A stretch of 62,646 nt of DNA from Lampropedia puyangensis. GTDB taxonomy: Bacteria > Pseudomonadota > Gammaproteobacteria > Burkholderiales > Burkholderiaceae_C. The position numbers and the translations under genes are program-made. The notes under the pieces were generated by a model that was not told where the DNA came from, ran no database searches, and saw nothing but the letters and a program-made list of their open reading frames with translations. Of this stretch, positions 45,196-54,457 are shown in pieces. The number at the start of each line of letters is the position of its first letter. Positions within the stretch are counted from its first letter, which is position 1. The DNA lies in assembly GCF_004833285.1 (NCBI RefSeq), contig NZ_STFG01000018.1, positions 1 to 62,646 of the forward strand, in the 5' to 3' direction.

Positions 45196-47235
45196 ATGTT
45201 TAAAAAAATCTTGATCGCCAACCGCGGCGAAATCGCCTGTCGTGTTGCCTCTACGGCACATCGCTTGGGCATACAAACTGTAGCGGTGTATTCCGATGCC
45301 GATGCCCAGGCCAAGCACGTCCAAGTCTGCGACGAGGCAGTACGCGTAGGCGGCAACACGCCCAAGGAAAGCTATCTGCAATGGCAGAGGATCATCGAGG
45401 CAGCCCAAGCCACCGGAGCACAGGCAATCCATCCTGGTTATGGTTTTTTGTCAGAAAACGAAGACTTTGCCAAAGCCTGCGCGACTGCAGGCTTGGTCTT
45501 TATTGGCCCGCCTGCTTCGGCCATCCAAGCCATGGGGTTGAAAGCAGAATCCAAGCGCCTAATGGAAAAAGCAGGCGTGCCACTGGTGCCGGGCTACCAC
45601 GGCACGGACCAAGACCCCACACTCCTACAGCGTGAAGCGGATCGCATCGGCTACCCGGTGTTGATCAAAGCCAGTGCAGGCGGAGGCGGCAAAGGCATGC
45701 GCATCGTAGAACAGTCACAAGACTTTGATGCAGCCCTGCAATCTTGCAAGCGCGAAGCCATCAACAGTTTTGGCGATGACAACGTGTTGATCGAAAAATA
45801 CGTTCAACGCCCTCGCCATATTGAAATCCAAGTATTTGGTGATACGCAAGGCAATGTGGTGTACTTGTTTGAACGTGATTGTTCAGTACAACGCCGCCAT
45901 CAAAAAGTGCTTGAAGAGGCACCTGCACCCGGAATGACGCCATTACTTCGCCAAGAAATGGGGCAAGCTGCTGTAGCAGCGGCCAAAGCCGTGAACTATG
46001 TCGGCGCCGGTACCGTGGAGTTCATCGTAGAGCAACCCGGTGGCTACGACAAACCTGAAGACATGAAGTTCTACTTCATGGAAATGAATACACGCCTGCA
46101 GGTAGAGCACCCTGTTACCGAGGCCATTACAGGCGCAGATTTAGTGGAATGGCAATTGCGAGTTGCCTACGGCGAGCCACTACCTAAACAACAAGAGGAA
46201 CTGCACATTCACGGCCATGCGATTGAAGCACGGATCAATGCAGAAAACCCCGACAATGACTTCTTGCCCGCCACCGGTAATCTGTCTGTCTATCGCAAAC
46301 CACAAGCAAGCAGCTTTGCGATCAGCGAGGTTCGCATTGACGATGGTGTTCGCGAGGGCGATGCCATTAGCCCCTATTACGACTCGATGATCGCTAAGCT
46401 GATTGTGCATGGCGACACAAGAGAACAGGCACTGGCGCGTTTGGACGAAGCACTCGCACAGCTACACATTGTTGGACTACCGACAAACGTGCAATTTCTC
46501 AGACGGGCGATCAAAACAGAGTCTTTTGCCAAGGGTAAATTGGATACCGCACTGATTCCACGCGAAGCAGAACACCTGTTCAAACAAACGGCATGGCCTA
46601 TCCCGTTCAGTGTTGCAGCTGCCGTCGCCCACGCTTTGCAGCAAGAAAAGACACCACACGGAAAAGACCCGTTTGATCGCCATGACGGCTGGCGCGGTTG
46701 GGGTGTAGCCAAGCGCTTTTTCTTGTTTGCCAAGGGGGAAGACAAAATCAGCGCCACGATCAGCTACCTGAACGATGGAGCGCTGCATTTGGATATCCGC
46801 CCGCACGGAGACCACCAAGCCACACCTTTAGGTGAAGGTACTCTGCACTTTGTACCCGTTGCGGGGAGCGATGCCATAGAGGTCAGCTACGCTAATCACA
46901 GTGCACGCTTTTGCGTTTATCGGCATAACGATGCCATTGAAATCTTCGCACCTCGCGGTCACGACGTCTTGACCTGGATTGACCCGCTTAGGCAAAACGA
47001 AGAACAAGGCGAAGGCGGCCGCCTCACAGCCCCCATGCCAGGAAAAGTGGTGTCTTTTTCCGTGAAAACAGGCGACGCCGTCAAAAAAGGCCAGCCACTG
47101 GCGGTCATGGAAGCCATGAAAATGGAACACACCATCGCTGCCCCACGGGATGGCATTGTCGGGGAACTGCTATTTACACCAGGAGACCAAGTCATGGATG
47201 GAGCAGAACTACTGACGCTCACTGAAGCGAAGTAG
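45196..47235 (+). CDS. liuD: Methylcrotonyl-CoA carboxylase, biotin-containing (alpha) subunit
   Basis: A 679-residue subunit. The biotin carboxylase domain (about 1-450) starts MFKKILIANRGEIACRV and has the ATP-grasp loop KASAGGGGKGMR, ERDCSVQRRHQKVLEEAPAP in part and FYFMEMNTRLQVEHPVTE. The C-terminal biotinyl domain (about 605-679) holds the biotinylated lysine in AVMEAMKMEHTI. Together with LiuB it carboxylates 3-methylcrotonyl-CoA. The ATG at 45196 is preceded by GAGGAGACAAGC, a strong ribosome site. HMG-CoA lyase (liuE) would be expected next but is not in the window. Confidence 0.93.
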   Translation: MFKKILIANRGEIACRVASTAHRLGIQTVAVYSDADAQAKHVQVCDEAVRVGGNTPKESYLQWQRIIEAAQATGAQAIHPGYGFLSENEDFAKACATAGLVFIGPPASAIQAMGLKAESKRLMEKAGVPLVPGYHGTDQDPTLLQREADRIGYPVLIKASAGGGGKGMRIVEQSQDFDAALQSCKREAINSFGDDNVLIEKYVQRPRHIEIQVFGDTQGNVVYLFERDCSVQRRHQKVLEEAPAPGMTPLLRQEMGQAAVAAAKAVNYVGAGTVEFIVEQPGGYDKPEDMKFYFMEMNTRLQVEHPVTEAITGADLVEWQLRVAYGEPLPKQQEELHIHGHAIEARINAENPDNDFLPATGNLSVYRKPQASSFAISEVRIDDGVREGDAISPYYDSMIAKLIVHGDTREQALARLDEALAQLHIVGLPTNVQFLRRAIKTESFAKGKLDTALIPREAEHLFKQTAWPIPFSVAAAVAHALQQEKTPHGKDPFDRHDGWRGWGVAKRFFLFAKGEDKISATISYLNDGALHLDIRPHGDHQATPLGEGTLHFVPVAGSDAIEVSYANHSARFCVYRHNDAIEIFAPRGHDVLTWIDPLRQNEEQGEGGRLTAPMPGKVVSFSVKTGDAVKKGQPLAVMEAMKMEHTIAAPRDGIVGELLFTPGDQVMDGAELLTLTEAK

Positions 47236-47611
47236 CGCCTGTGTGCGATACGCTGCGTTTAAGCAGACATCGCACATAAGACAGAATGCTATGAGCGATT
47301 GGCCTCCTCTGGCATCCTCCCAATCCAAAGGAAAAGGGAAATCCTTTCGATGTGACTTGTCTTTCTACAAGCACTAGCGCTGCATCACACCCAAACCAGC
47401 CATCCGACTCACGGTTGCAGTGCAGCAGTCGCTTGGGCTGATATTCATTTATCCTCATTCACAGCCATGTCGATTCGCTAAAACTTTATCGTTTCGTTGC
47501 ACGCCTTACTCCGCGCAGTATTTTTAGATTCAATTCTCCACACACTGTCGGAAAGAAAACGAAAAAATCCATCACATGCTGTATACGCATCACTATTGAA
47601 TTCACAGCCAT
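47236..47611. other. Intergenic region between liuD and the porin gene
   Basis: About 375 bases between convergent genes with no convincing frame on either strand. The hairpin at 47612-47639 closes it. Confidence 0.5.
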
Positions 47612-47639
47612 AAAAAAACGCCTCTTTCGAGGCGTTTTT
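47612..47639 (-). terminator. Intrinsic terminator of the porin gene
   Basis: CGCCTC (47619-47624), loop TTTC, GAGGCG (47629-47634), with runs of A before and T after. It lies 36 bases past the porin stop on the minus strand and can act in both directions. Confidence 0.85.
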
Positions 47640-47675
47640 GCTATTTAACCAACCTACGCTAGGTAGGTAGTCAAA

Positions 47676-48725
47676 TTAGAAGTTGTGGCGCAGACCGATA
47701 GCGAAGTTGTTTTTATCGGTGAAGTTGCTGCCGTATGTTGGGCTATCTTCGTCAGCACGGTAGTAAACACCGTACACGAATGTGCGCTTGGACAGAGCAT
47801 ATTTAGCTTCAACCACAGCATCGATACCGTCGCGGTTGCCGTTACGGTCTTCAGCGTACACCACATCAGCTGTCAAGCTGAATGCGCCGAATGGGATAGA
47901 AGCGCCCAAAGAGTAACCTTCAACGCCTGGGTTCACGTTAGTGGAACCAGTTGTTGGGCCGCCCAGGTAACCAGCAGCAGCGATGTCGTTGTAGTGGTAA
48001 GAACCAGCCAACTTCACAGCGCCGAAGTCGTAGGAAGCGCCAATGCTGCTGTTCTCAACACGGCTTTTCTTGTTCCAGCCTGTGTCCACTTCAGCGTAGT
48101 TGTATGCTGCAGCAACAGCCAATGGGCCATTTGCGTACACCAGACCGATGTCGTAGTGACCTTTAGTATCGCCAACACCGTATGTGCTGTTCAAAGCGTA
48201 GTTATCTTCAAACACATAACCCACAGTTGCTTTGAAGCCACCGAAGCTAGGTGTTGCGTAAGTGATCATGGCGTTGTCACGTGAACCACCGCCGTAACCG
48301 AAGTTCAGAGCAACTGCTGAGTAGTTAGCAGTACCTGTCAATTCGTAAGCAGCTGTAGCGCCATGAGAAGGAGTCAATTGACGACCAGCGCGGATAGCAC
48401 CGAAGTCACCAGACAAACCAACCCATGCTTGACGTGCAAAAGTTGCACCAGTGCCGCTGCCACCGTTACCACCAGTAGCGCCGTCAGCCAGACGCACTGC
48501 TTGTTCCAGTTGGAAGTTGGCTTTCAGACCGTTACCCAGGTCTTCAACACCACGGAAGCCAATGCGGCTAGTACCGTTATTGATGTTGCCGTTGGAATGT
48601 GCGCCTTGTGTATCGTTGGCGTCGCCCAAAGCGATATCGGCCACACCGTACAAAGTCACAGAAGATTGGGCCATTGCCAAGCCAGAAGCAGCAATAGCGG
48701 CCAAAGCGATTAGAGATTTTTTCAT
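47676..48725 (-). CDS. Trimeric outer-membrane porin (OmpC-like, Burkholderiales type)
   Basis: A 349-residue general porin. The signal peptide is MKKSLIALAAIAASGLAMAQ, followed by SSVTLYGVADIAL, the standard first strand of Burkholderiales porins. RIGFRGVEDLGNGLKANFQLE and FARQAWVGLSGDFGAIRAGRQLTP (with the loop-3 constriction region following) are conserved, and the protein ends in IGLRHNF with the C-terminal phenylalanine needed for outer-membrane insertion. The ATG at 48725 has GGAG eight bases upstream. Its sequence is strongly codon-biased, as expected of a highly expressed gene. Confidence 0.95.
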   Translation of the reverse strand: MKKSLIALAAIAASGLAMAQSSVTLYGVADIALGDANDTQGAHSNGNINNGTSRIGFRGVEDLGNGLKANFQLEQAVRLADGATGGNGGSGTGATFARQAWVGLSGDFGAIRAGRQLTPSHGATAAYELTGTANYSAVALNFGYGGGSRDNAMITYATPSFGGFKATVGYVFEDNYALNSTYGVGDTKGHYDIGLVYANGPLAVAAAYNYAEVDTGWNKKSRVENSSIGASYDFGAVKLAGSYHYNDIAAAGYLGGPTTGSTNVNPGVEGYSLGASIPFGAFSLTADVVYAEDRNGNRDGIDAVVEAKYALSKRTFVYGVYYRADEDSPTYGSNFTDKNNFAIGLRHNF

Positions 48726-48836
48726 TGCGGATACTCCAAGGTTAAACATAGGGCTCCGGTACGGGGGGTCTTGGGCTTTGAATCACCTGATTTCAGTCCC
48801 GCCGGTTCCCCGAGCCAACCTCCTGGTGGGGAAGTT

Positions 48837-49178
48837 ATGCGTATTGCAACAGACCCTGAGAGGCTTGGCAAAGAGTATTTGCAATTGCTTGGCCTTTCGT
48901 CTCAAATTCGTTGCAGAAGGGCAACAACACACCGTCCTGAGCCTGACCATAACAAGTGGCGATCACTCACGATGAAAGAAGCAGCGAAAGCGTTGGCGAG
49001 CCGATACGGCAGAAACTTGACAACTGCTATACCAATGCAAGTCATGGCCGAGCTATACCTCAAGCTAGATCGAGCGCTCAGGCTGAAAAAACTACAATGC
49101 CGTCTTCGCTCTGCCCCATGCATACATCAAACTAACGACGGCACAGTTTCGCAGCAGCAAGAAGCACTTATCAAGTAA
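48837..49178 (+). CDS. Small uncertain frame between porin and exporter genes
   Basis: A 113-codon frame whose most protein-like part reads MRIATDPERLGKEYLQLLGL and MKEAAKALASRYGRNLTTAIPMQVMAELYLKLDRALRLKK. The first ATG has GGGGAAG nearby. No family is recognised, and the start lies close to the porin promoter region. It may be a real small gene, or chance. Confidence 0.3.
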   Translation: MRIATDPERLGKEYLQLLGLSSQIRCRRATTHRPEPDHNKWRSLTMKEAAKALASRYGRNLTTAIPMQVMAELYLKLDRALRLKKLQCRLRSAPCIHQTNDGTVSQQQEALIK

Positions 49179-49191
49179 GGGCAACAAGAAT

Positions 49192-50463
49192 ATGCACAAC
49201 AACATCCCTTCGCACAACTCCTCTGCCACACAGCATTTCGCTGAATTACCCATCATGCGCTCGGTATGGGCGTTTCCCGCTTTATTGGCCGCGCTGAGTG
49301 TGTTAGGCCCGTTCTCCATTGATACGTACCTGCCTGCTTTTTCCGGAATTGCTGGCAGTCTATCGGCGTCGCCTGTGCAAATGCAGCAAACACTCTCGGC
49401 GTATTTGCTGGCCTACGCCTTCATGAATTTGTTTCATGGCGCATTAGCAGATTGCTTTGGTAGGCGCCCTATCGTTCTGTGGGGGCTGGCCACATTTGCC
49501 TTAGCCTCTCTAGGGTGCGCGCTAGCGCAATCCATCGAACAATTGATTCTATTTCGGGCTGTGCAGGGGCTGTCATCAGGTGCCAGCATGGTCGTTTCTC
49601 GGGCCATTATTCGTGATGTTTATCCGCCAGCACAGGCGCAAAAGGTCATGAGTCAAGTCACCCTGTATTTTGGGCTGGCACCTGCTGTTGCCCCTATATT
49701 AGGAGGTTGGCTCTACACGTGGTTCGGTTGGCATAGCATTTTCTGGTTCATGACCCTCTTAGGCGCTGGTTTGTGGGCAGTGAACTGGCGTGCACTACCG
49801 GAAACTTTATCAGCCGCCCAACGCCAACCTCTGCAACTCAAACCACTTTTACAGGGTTACATGGAGTTGGGGTTGAGTGCGCGATTTCTCCTGTTAGCCA
49901 TCAGCAGTGCGGTGCCATTCAATGGCATGTTTGTCTACATTCTGGCGTCACCTGAGTTTTTAGGTTCGCACTTAGCGTTGCAGCCAACCCAATTCTTCTG
50001 GATGTTTCTATGCACGATTGGCGGGATCATGGCAGGGGCTATCGTGAGCGGGAAAATGGCAGGCACACTAGCGCCGAAAAAACAGATACGGCTAGGTTTT
50101 TTGATCATGGCCGCAGCATGCCTGCTCAATACAGTGATCTCGCTATGCGATGTGAAACTCCCATTTGTAGCAATCCCGCCTCTGGGTATTTTTTCGTTGG
50201 GTTGGGCCATCCTGATGCCGCCTATCACACTGCTGGTGCTCGATATCAATCCAGCAAGACGTGGCATGGCATCTTCGCTGCAGGCTTGCATCAACTCGGC
50301 AGCCAACGGCGTGGTTGCCGGAGCCATTGTGCCACTGGTAATGCATTCCACTTGGGCGCTCGCGTTGGCTTCCGCCAGTTTCTGGGCCATCGGCTTAATT
50401 GCTTGGATTGTTTTGCACCGCCGCTGGCCTGACATTGGCCGCACCCATGCGCCTGCTTCGTAA
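49192..50463 (+). CDS. Bcr/CflA-family drug-resistance MFS exporter
   Basis: A 423-residue MFS protein with 12 helices. LGPFSIDTYLPAFSGIA in helix 1, AYAFMNLFHGALADCFGRRPIVLWGL (motif A), RAVQGLSSGASMVVSRAIIRDVYPPAQAQKVMSQV in the helix 4 region and YFGLAPAVAPILGGWLYTWFGW (motif C, antiporter) are the Bcr/CflA signature. These pumps export bicyclomycin, chloramphenicol-type drugs or small peptides. It is a single gene before the PHA depolymerase. Confidence 0.88.
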   Translation: MHNNIPSHNSSATQHFAELPIMRSVWAFPALLAALSVLGPFSIDTYLPAFSGIAGSLSASPVQMQQTLSAYLLAYAFMNLFHGALADCFGRRPIVLWGLATFALASLGCALAQSIEQLILFRAVQGLSSGASMVVSRAIIRDVYPPAQAQKVMSQVTLYFGLAPAVAPILGGWLYTWFGWHSIFWFMTLLGAGLWAVNWRALPETLSAAQRQPLQLKPLLQGYMELGLSARFLLLAISSAVPFNGMFVYILASPEFLGSHLALQPTQFFWMFLCTIGGIMAGAIVSGKMAGTLAPKKQIRLGFLIMAAACLLNTVISLCDVKLPFVAIPPLGIFSLGWAILMPPITLLVLDINPARRGMASSLQACINSAANGVVAGAIVPLVMHSTWALALASASFWAIGLIAWIVLHRRWPDIGRTHAPAS

Positions 50464-50616
50464 GCAATTCACGAAACGCGCAGAGAAGCTTCGCCTGAGA
50501 GGGTGACTACTCGATTTGTCACTTTTCTTTAAGATGCGGGTATGCCCGAGCCTAGGCCCGTAGCAACTGTCACGGTCTACTGCTATATTGTGCATTGCAA
50601 CAAAAAAGGTCATGCC

Positions 50617-52119
50617 ATGCTTTACCAACTTTATGAGGCACAACGTGCCATCTCTGAGCCATTTGCAGATTTCGCAAAAGCCACATCGAAGTTGTTCTCC
50701 AACCCTTCGTGGATGTTTGCAGACACTGCCCTAGCACACCGCGTTGCAGCTGGCTACGACTTGCTTTACCGTTTAGGGAAAGACTACGTCAAACCGACAT
50801 TTGATATTGAAACCGTGGATATGGACGGCGTTGATGTCGCCATTCATGAGCGCGTAGAGATGGATTTGCCATTTTGTGAGTTGCGCCGCTTCAAACGGTT
50901 CTCGGATAACAGCGCCACGCTTGATGCCATGCTGAAGCAACCCGTGGTTCTGATTGTCGCTCCTCTCTCAGGCCACTACGCCACACTGCTGCGTGAGACT
51001 GTACGCACGATGCTCGGTGGCCACAAAATCTACATCACAGACTGGAAAAATGCACGTACCGTCCCGTTAGAGGAAGGCGTATTCCATCTGGACGACTACG
51101 TCAACTATGTGCAGACCTTTATCCGTTACCTGCAAGAAAACTATGGCAATTGCCACGTGATGAGCGTATGCCAGCCTACTGTGCCTGTGCTGGCTGCCAT
51201 TTCTCTTATGGCTAGTCGAGGTGAAACCACCCCTTTGTCTATGACCATGATGGGAGGCCCCATTGATGCACGCAAAGCACCTACTTCGGTAAATAACCTG
51301 GCCACCGAGCGCAGCTTTGAATGGTTTGAAAACAACCTGATCTACCGCGTTCCGCACGGTTACCCGGGCGAAGGGCGTTTAGTCTACCCCGGCTTTTTGC
51401 AGTACACAGGGTTTGTCGCCATGAACCCCGATCGCCATGCCAGCAGCTACTACGATTACTTTCAAAACCTGATCAAAGGTGACGAAGATGCAACTGAGCA
51501 CCATCGCAAATTCTACGATGAGTACAACGCCGTTCTGGACATGGATGCCCACTACTACCTGGAAACGATTGAGACCGTCTTTCAGAAGTTCAAATTGGTC
51601 AATGGCACTTGGGAAGTACGCAATCCAGCAGGCCAAGCAGAATTGGTCAAACCTGCAGATATTCGCCATACCGGTCTGATCACCATCGAAGGCGAACTCG
51701 ACGATATCTCTGGCTCTGGCCAGACCCAAGCTGCGCATACATTGTGTTCAGGCATTAGAGATGCAGATCGCGCACATGTGGAAGTCAAAGGGGCCGGCCA
51801 CTATGGTATTTTCAGTGGCAGCAAATGGCGCAAAATCGTCTATCCGCAAGTACGTGATTTCATTTTGCGTTTTCAGCCAGCGCCTGCCACCAAACTAGAA
51901 AACAATAACGCACCGACTGAAAAAAAACCTATTGCAGCGAAAACGTTAAAGGCTGCTACAAAGAAACCCGCTGCAACAGCGTCTTCAACAAAGCGCCCCG
52001 CACGCACGACACCCGCAAAAAAAACAACCGCAGGTACGACTACCCAACCCCCAGGAAAAGCTCCCACACGCCCGGCCAGTAAAAGGCCCGTCGCAGTGCA
52101 AGCGCAAACACTGGATTGA
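50617..52119 (+). CDS. phaZ: Intracellular polyhydroxyalkanoate depolymerase with Lys/Ala/Pro tail
   Basis: A 500-residue enzyme that breaks down stored PHB. The start MLYQLYEAQRAISEPF is typical of PhaZ1-type depolymerases. The pseudo-lipase box HVMSVCQPTVPVLAA has cysteine as nucleophile (about residue 186), as in the PhaZ1 group of Cupriavidus. The other conserved stretches are VLIVAPLSGHYATLLRETVRTML, MGGPIDARKAPTSVN and the histidine in VKGAGHYGIFSGSKWR. The last 80 residues form a basic repeat tail with KKPAA and RPARTTPAKKTT, like the histone-H1-type tails of phasins such as PhaF, which bind DNA. The ATG at 50617 has AAAGG upstream. Confidence 0.9.
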   Translation: MLYQLYEAQRAISEPFADFAKATSKLFSNPSWMFADTALAHRVAAGYDLLYRLGKDYVKPTFDIETVDMDGVDVAIHERVEMDLPFCELRRFKRFSDNSATLDAMLKQPVVLIVAPLSGHYATLLRETVRTMLGGHKIYITDWKNARTVPLEEGVFHLDDYVNYVQTFIRYLQENYGNCHVMSVCQPTVPVLAAISLMASRGETTPLSMTMMGGPIDARKAPTSVNNLATERSFEWFENNLIYRVPHGYPGEGRLVYPGFLQYTGFVAMNPDRHASSYYDYFQNLIKGDEDATEHHRKFYDEYNAVLDMDAHYYLETIETVFQKFKLVNGTWEVRNPAGQAELVKPADIRHTGLITIEGELDDISGSGQTQAAHTLCSGIRDADRAHVEVKGAGHYGIFSGSKWRKIVYPQVRDFILRFQPAPATKLENNNAPTEKKPIAAKTLKAATKKPAATASSTKRPARTTPAKKTTAGTTTQPPGKAPTRPASKRPVAVQAQTLD

Positions 52120-52150
52120 TGTGCTCAAGGACGCAATACCAATAATTACC

Positions 52151-52177
52151 AAAGGACTTCAAGAGAAGTCCTTTTTT
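52151..52177 (+). terminator. Intrinsic terminator after phaZ
   Basis: AAAGGACTT (52151-52159), loop CAAGAG, AAGTCCTTT (52166-52174), then TTT. It begins 31 bases after the phaZ stop. It may also serve the pcp gene arriving from the other strand. Confidence 0.85.
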
Positions 52178-52224
52178 ATCCCAGTGCGAAAACGCTTATT
52201 TATGCAGGCAATGTGGCAAGCCTC

Positions 52225-52875
52225 TCAATATATCGAGCCACCAACCTCACGCACATCACACGGGCACTCAAGTGCAACCGCAATGGCCTCCTCAATTGCA
52301 GCAACCATCATATTGTCATCAAGCGAAGGCACCCCTTCACCAGTCGCCCACGGAAGATGAATAAAGCCTGCCCGCATGCCCTTACCACTAGCATGCGCCA
52401 TGTGCAGCCCGCCATACATCACTTGATTGCAGACAAAAGTGCCTGCCGAGTGTGAAATCTCCGATGGGATGCCCAAAGCCCGAATAGCACGGCACATGGT
52501 TTTGATTGGAAGAGTCGAGAAATATGCCGCAACCGCCCCAGCGACAACCGGAACATCAATGGGCTGTTCTCCCTCATTGTCGGGAATTCGCGCGTCAATC
52601 AAGTTGATAGCGATGCGTTCAATGCAGATGGCTGAGCGTCCGCCAGCCAAGCCTAAACAAACCAACATTTGCGGTTGATAGTTATCGAGCAAAGCACGCA
52701 AACGCACGAGCGACTGGCCAAATGCAGTTGGTAAACATGCTGCCACTATTGCGATGCCGCCAATGTTATGCCCATGTAAAGCCTGTGCCACACGCCAACT
52801 GGGGTTGCTTGCCGCACCAGCAAATGGTTCGAATCCGGTAACCAAAACGGGAGCAGTAGATACAGGAAGGCTCAT
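52225..52875 (-). CDS. pcp: Pyrrolidone-carboxylate peptidase (pyroglutamyl peptidase I)
   Basis: A 216-residue C15 cysteine peptidase that removes N-terminal pyroglutamate. VLVTGFEPFAGAASNPSW (about 10-27) is the family signature, the catalytic Glu is in GGRSAICIERIAIN, Cys is in HSAGTFVCNQVMYG and His in AGFIHLPWA. The ATG at 52875 is used; a longer frame to 52950 overlaps the end of the peptidase gene upstream. It follows the M20 dipeptidase gene on the same strand with 40 bases between, and the two may cooperate in peptide recycling. Confidence 0.92.
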   Translation of the reverse strand: MSLPVSTAPVLVTGFEPFAGAASNPSWRVAQALHGHNIGGIAIVAACLPTAFGQSLVRLRALLDNYQPQMLVCLGLAGGRSAICIERIAINLIDARIPDNEGEQPIDVPVVAGAVAAYFSTLPIKTMCRAIRALGIPSEISHSAGTFVCNQVMYGGLHMAHASGKGMRAGFIHLPWATGEGVPSLDDNMMVAAIEEAIAVALECPCDVREVGGSIY

Positions 52876-52915
52876 ACCACTTGCCCTTTTCTTATGGTGT
52901 GCTTGCGCCTCAAGC

Positions 52916-54391
52916 TTACTGAGCTGCAGCAGCCGCAGACATCGCGGCAATCACTTGCGCCACAGCTGCCGTGAGCTTCTTCGCATACGGCACATGCAAA
53001 AACTCATTAGGACCATGGGCATTGCTTTTGGGGCCTAACACTCCACAAACCATCATTTGAGCAGAAGGGAAACTCTCACTCAATAACCCCATCAAAGGGA
53101 TTGTGCCGCCCTGCCCAATGTACCCACAGGGCGACCCAAAGTGCGCCAGACTTGCCGCATCTAAGGATTGCTGGAACCAGTTGTCCATGGACGGTGCGTT
53201 CCAGCCATTGGCACCATGCAGGTCTTCAAGAGTTACCTTGGCTTGGTACGGCGCATTGTCTTCCAACAGATTTTTCATCTGCTCAATACAAGCGGCTGCA
53301 TCCACCAATGGTGGGGTGCGAATACTCAACTTGAAGGCGGTATACGGGCGCAACACATTGCCAGCATTGTCTAGGCTGGGCAGCCCCTCCGCACCGGTCA
53401 CACTCAAAGTTGGGCGCCATGTACGTTTGAGCAATGCCTCCACCGGATCAGTAGTCGTAGGCAACGCGAATAAGGTAGCGCCACCGCAATCGTAATGCGC
53501 CCAAGGAAAACGGGCATACGTATCCTCACCCAAAATACCAGCGGTGATCTGGGCTTGTACAGTACGTTCAGCAGGAATATCGCAGTGAAACACCTCAGGC
53601 AGCAAATGGCCACTCGCGCTGTCTTCTAACCTATCGAGCACTTGCCGCATGATGCGAAATGAAGAGGGCACAACACCCGAGGCATCTCCTGAATGAATAC
53701 CTTCAGTCAAAATCTCCACCTTCAACGTGCCCGTGATGTTTCCGCGCAAATTGGTTGTTAACCACAATTGATCGTAATTGCCTGCGCCCGAGTCCAGACA
53801 AATCACCAAGCCTACGTCACCCAGTTTGGGTTTGAGGGCATCGATATAAGGCAGCAAGTCAATGGAGCCGCTCTCCTCAGAGGTTTCAATTAACCCAACA
53901 ATGCGGGGATGCGGGATATTTTGCCGCTTCAACTCAGCAATCGCAGCCACGCTGGCGTATACGGCGTACCCGTCATCGGCACCGCCTCGGCCATAGAGCT
54001 TCCCATCCAGGTACTGAGGCGTCCATGGCCCCAGATCGCTACGCCACCCAGAAAATTCAGGCTGCTTATCCAGATGCCCGTACATCAATACGGTTTGCCC
54101 ATCGGCTGCCGTGGCGGGCACCTCAAAAAACAGCACTGGTGTGCGACCGGGCAAGCGCACAATTTCCAAACGCAGCCCTGTAACCCGCTGCGCAGCAACC
54201 CAGTCCGCAGCGTTTTGCACCACTTTTTCAATCAAACCAAGGGCTTGCCAGTTCTTTTCAAACATCGGCGATTTCGCAGGAATCGCAATGTATTCGGTCA
54301 AGCGCCCAACAATGTCATCATCCCATTTCTGAGAGAGCGTTTCTAACGCTTGTTGCGGAGCAAATTGCGCAGGGGTTGCTGGGGCGTTCAT
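52916..54391 (-). CDS. M20-family dipeptidase (CNDP-like)
   Basis: A 491-residue zinc peptidase. Metal ligands and catalytic residues are seen in VLMYGHLDKQPEFSGW (His and Asp), YGRGGADDGYAVYA (bridging Asp), LIETSEESGSIDL (Glu-Glu) and CLDSGAGNYDQLWLTTNLRG. The dimerisation domain follows, and the last zinc-binding His lies in NAHGPNEFLHVPYA near the C-terminus. The length and motifs place it with the CNDP/carnosinase-like dipeptidases (M20A). I use the ATG at 54391, since the frame start at 54400 is a TTG. Confidence 0.9.
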   Translation of the reverse strand: MNAPATPAQFAPQQALETLSQKWDDDIVGRLTEYIAIPAKSPMFEKNWQALGLIEKVVQNAADWVAAQRVTGLRLEIVRLPGRTPVLFFEVPATAADGQTVLMYGHLDKQPEFSGWRSDLGPWTPQYLDGKLYGRGGADDGYAVYASVAAIAELKRQNIPHPRIVGLIETSEESGSIDLLPYIDALKPKLGDVGLVICLDSGAGNYDQLWLTTNLRGNITGTLKVEILTEGIHSGDASGVVPSSFRIMRQVLDRLEDSASGHLLPEVFHCDIPAERTVQAQITAGILGEDTYARFPWAHYDCGGATLFALPTTTDPVEALLKRTWRPTLSVTGAEGLPSLDNAGNVLRPYTAFKLSIRTPPLVDAAACIEQMKNLLEDNAPYQAKVTLEDLHGANGWNAPSMDNWFQQSLDAASLAHFGSPCGYIGQGGTIPLMGLLSESFPSAQMMVCGVLGPKSNAHGPNEFLHVPYAKKLTAAVAQVIAAMSAAAAAQ

Positions 54392-54457
54392 AAGGCTCAA
54401 GGTCGTTTAACAAAATTTAAGCAAGTATTGTGTCACCAAGAACAAACAAACGCGCGT

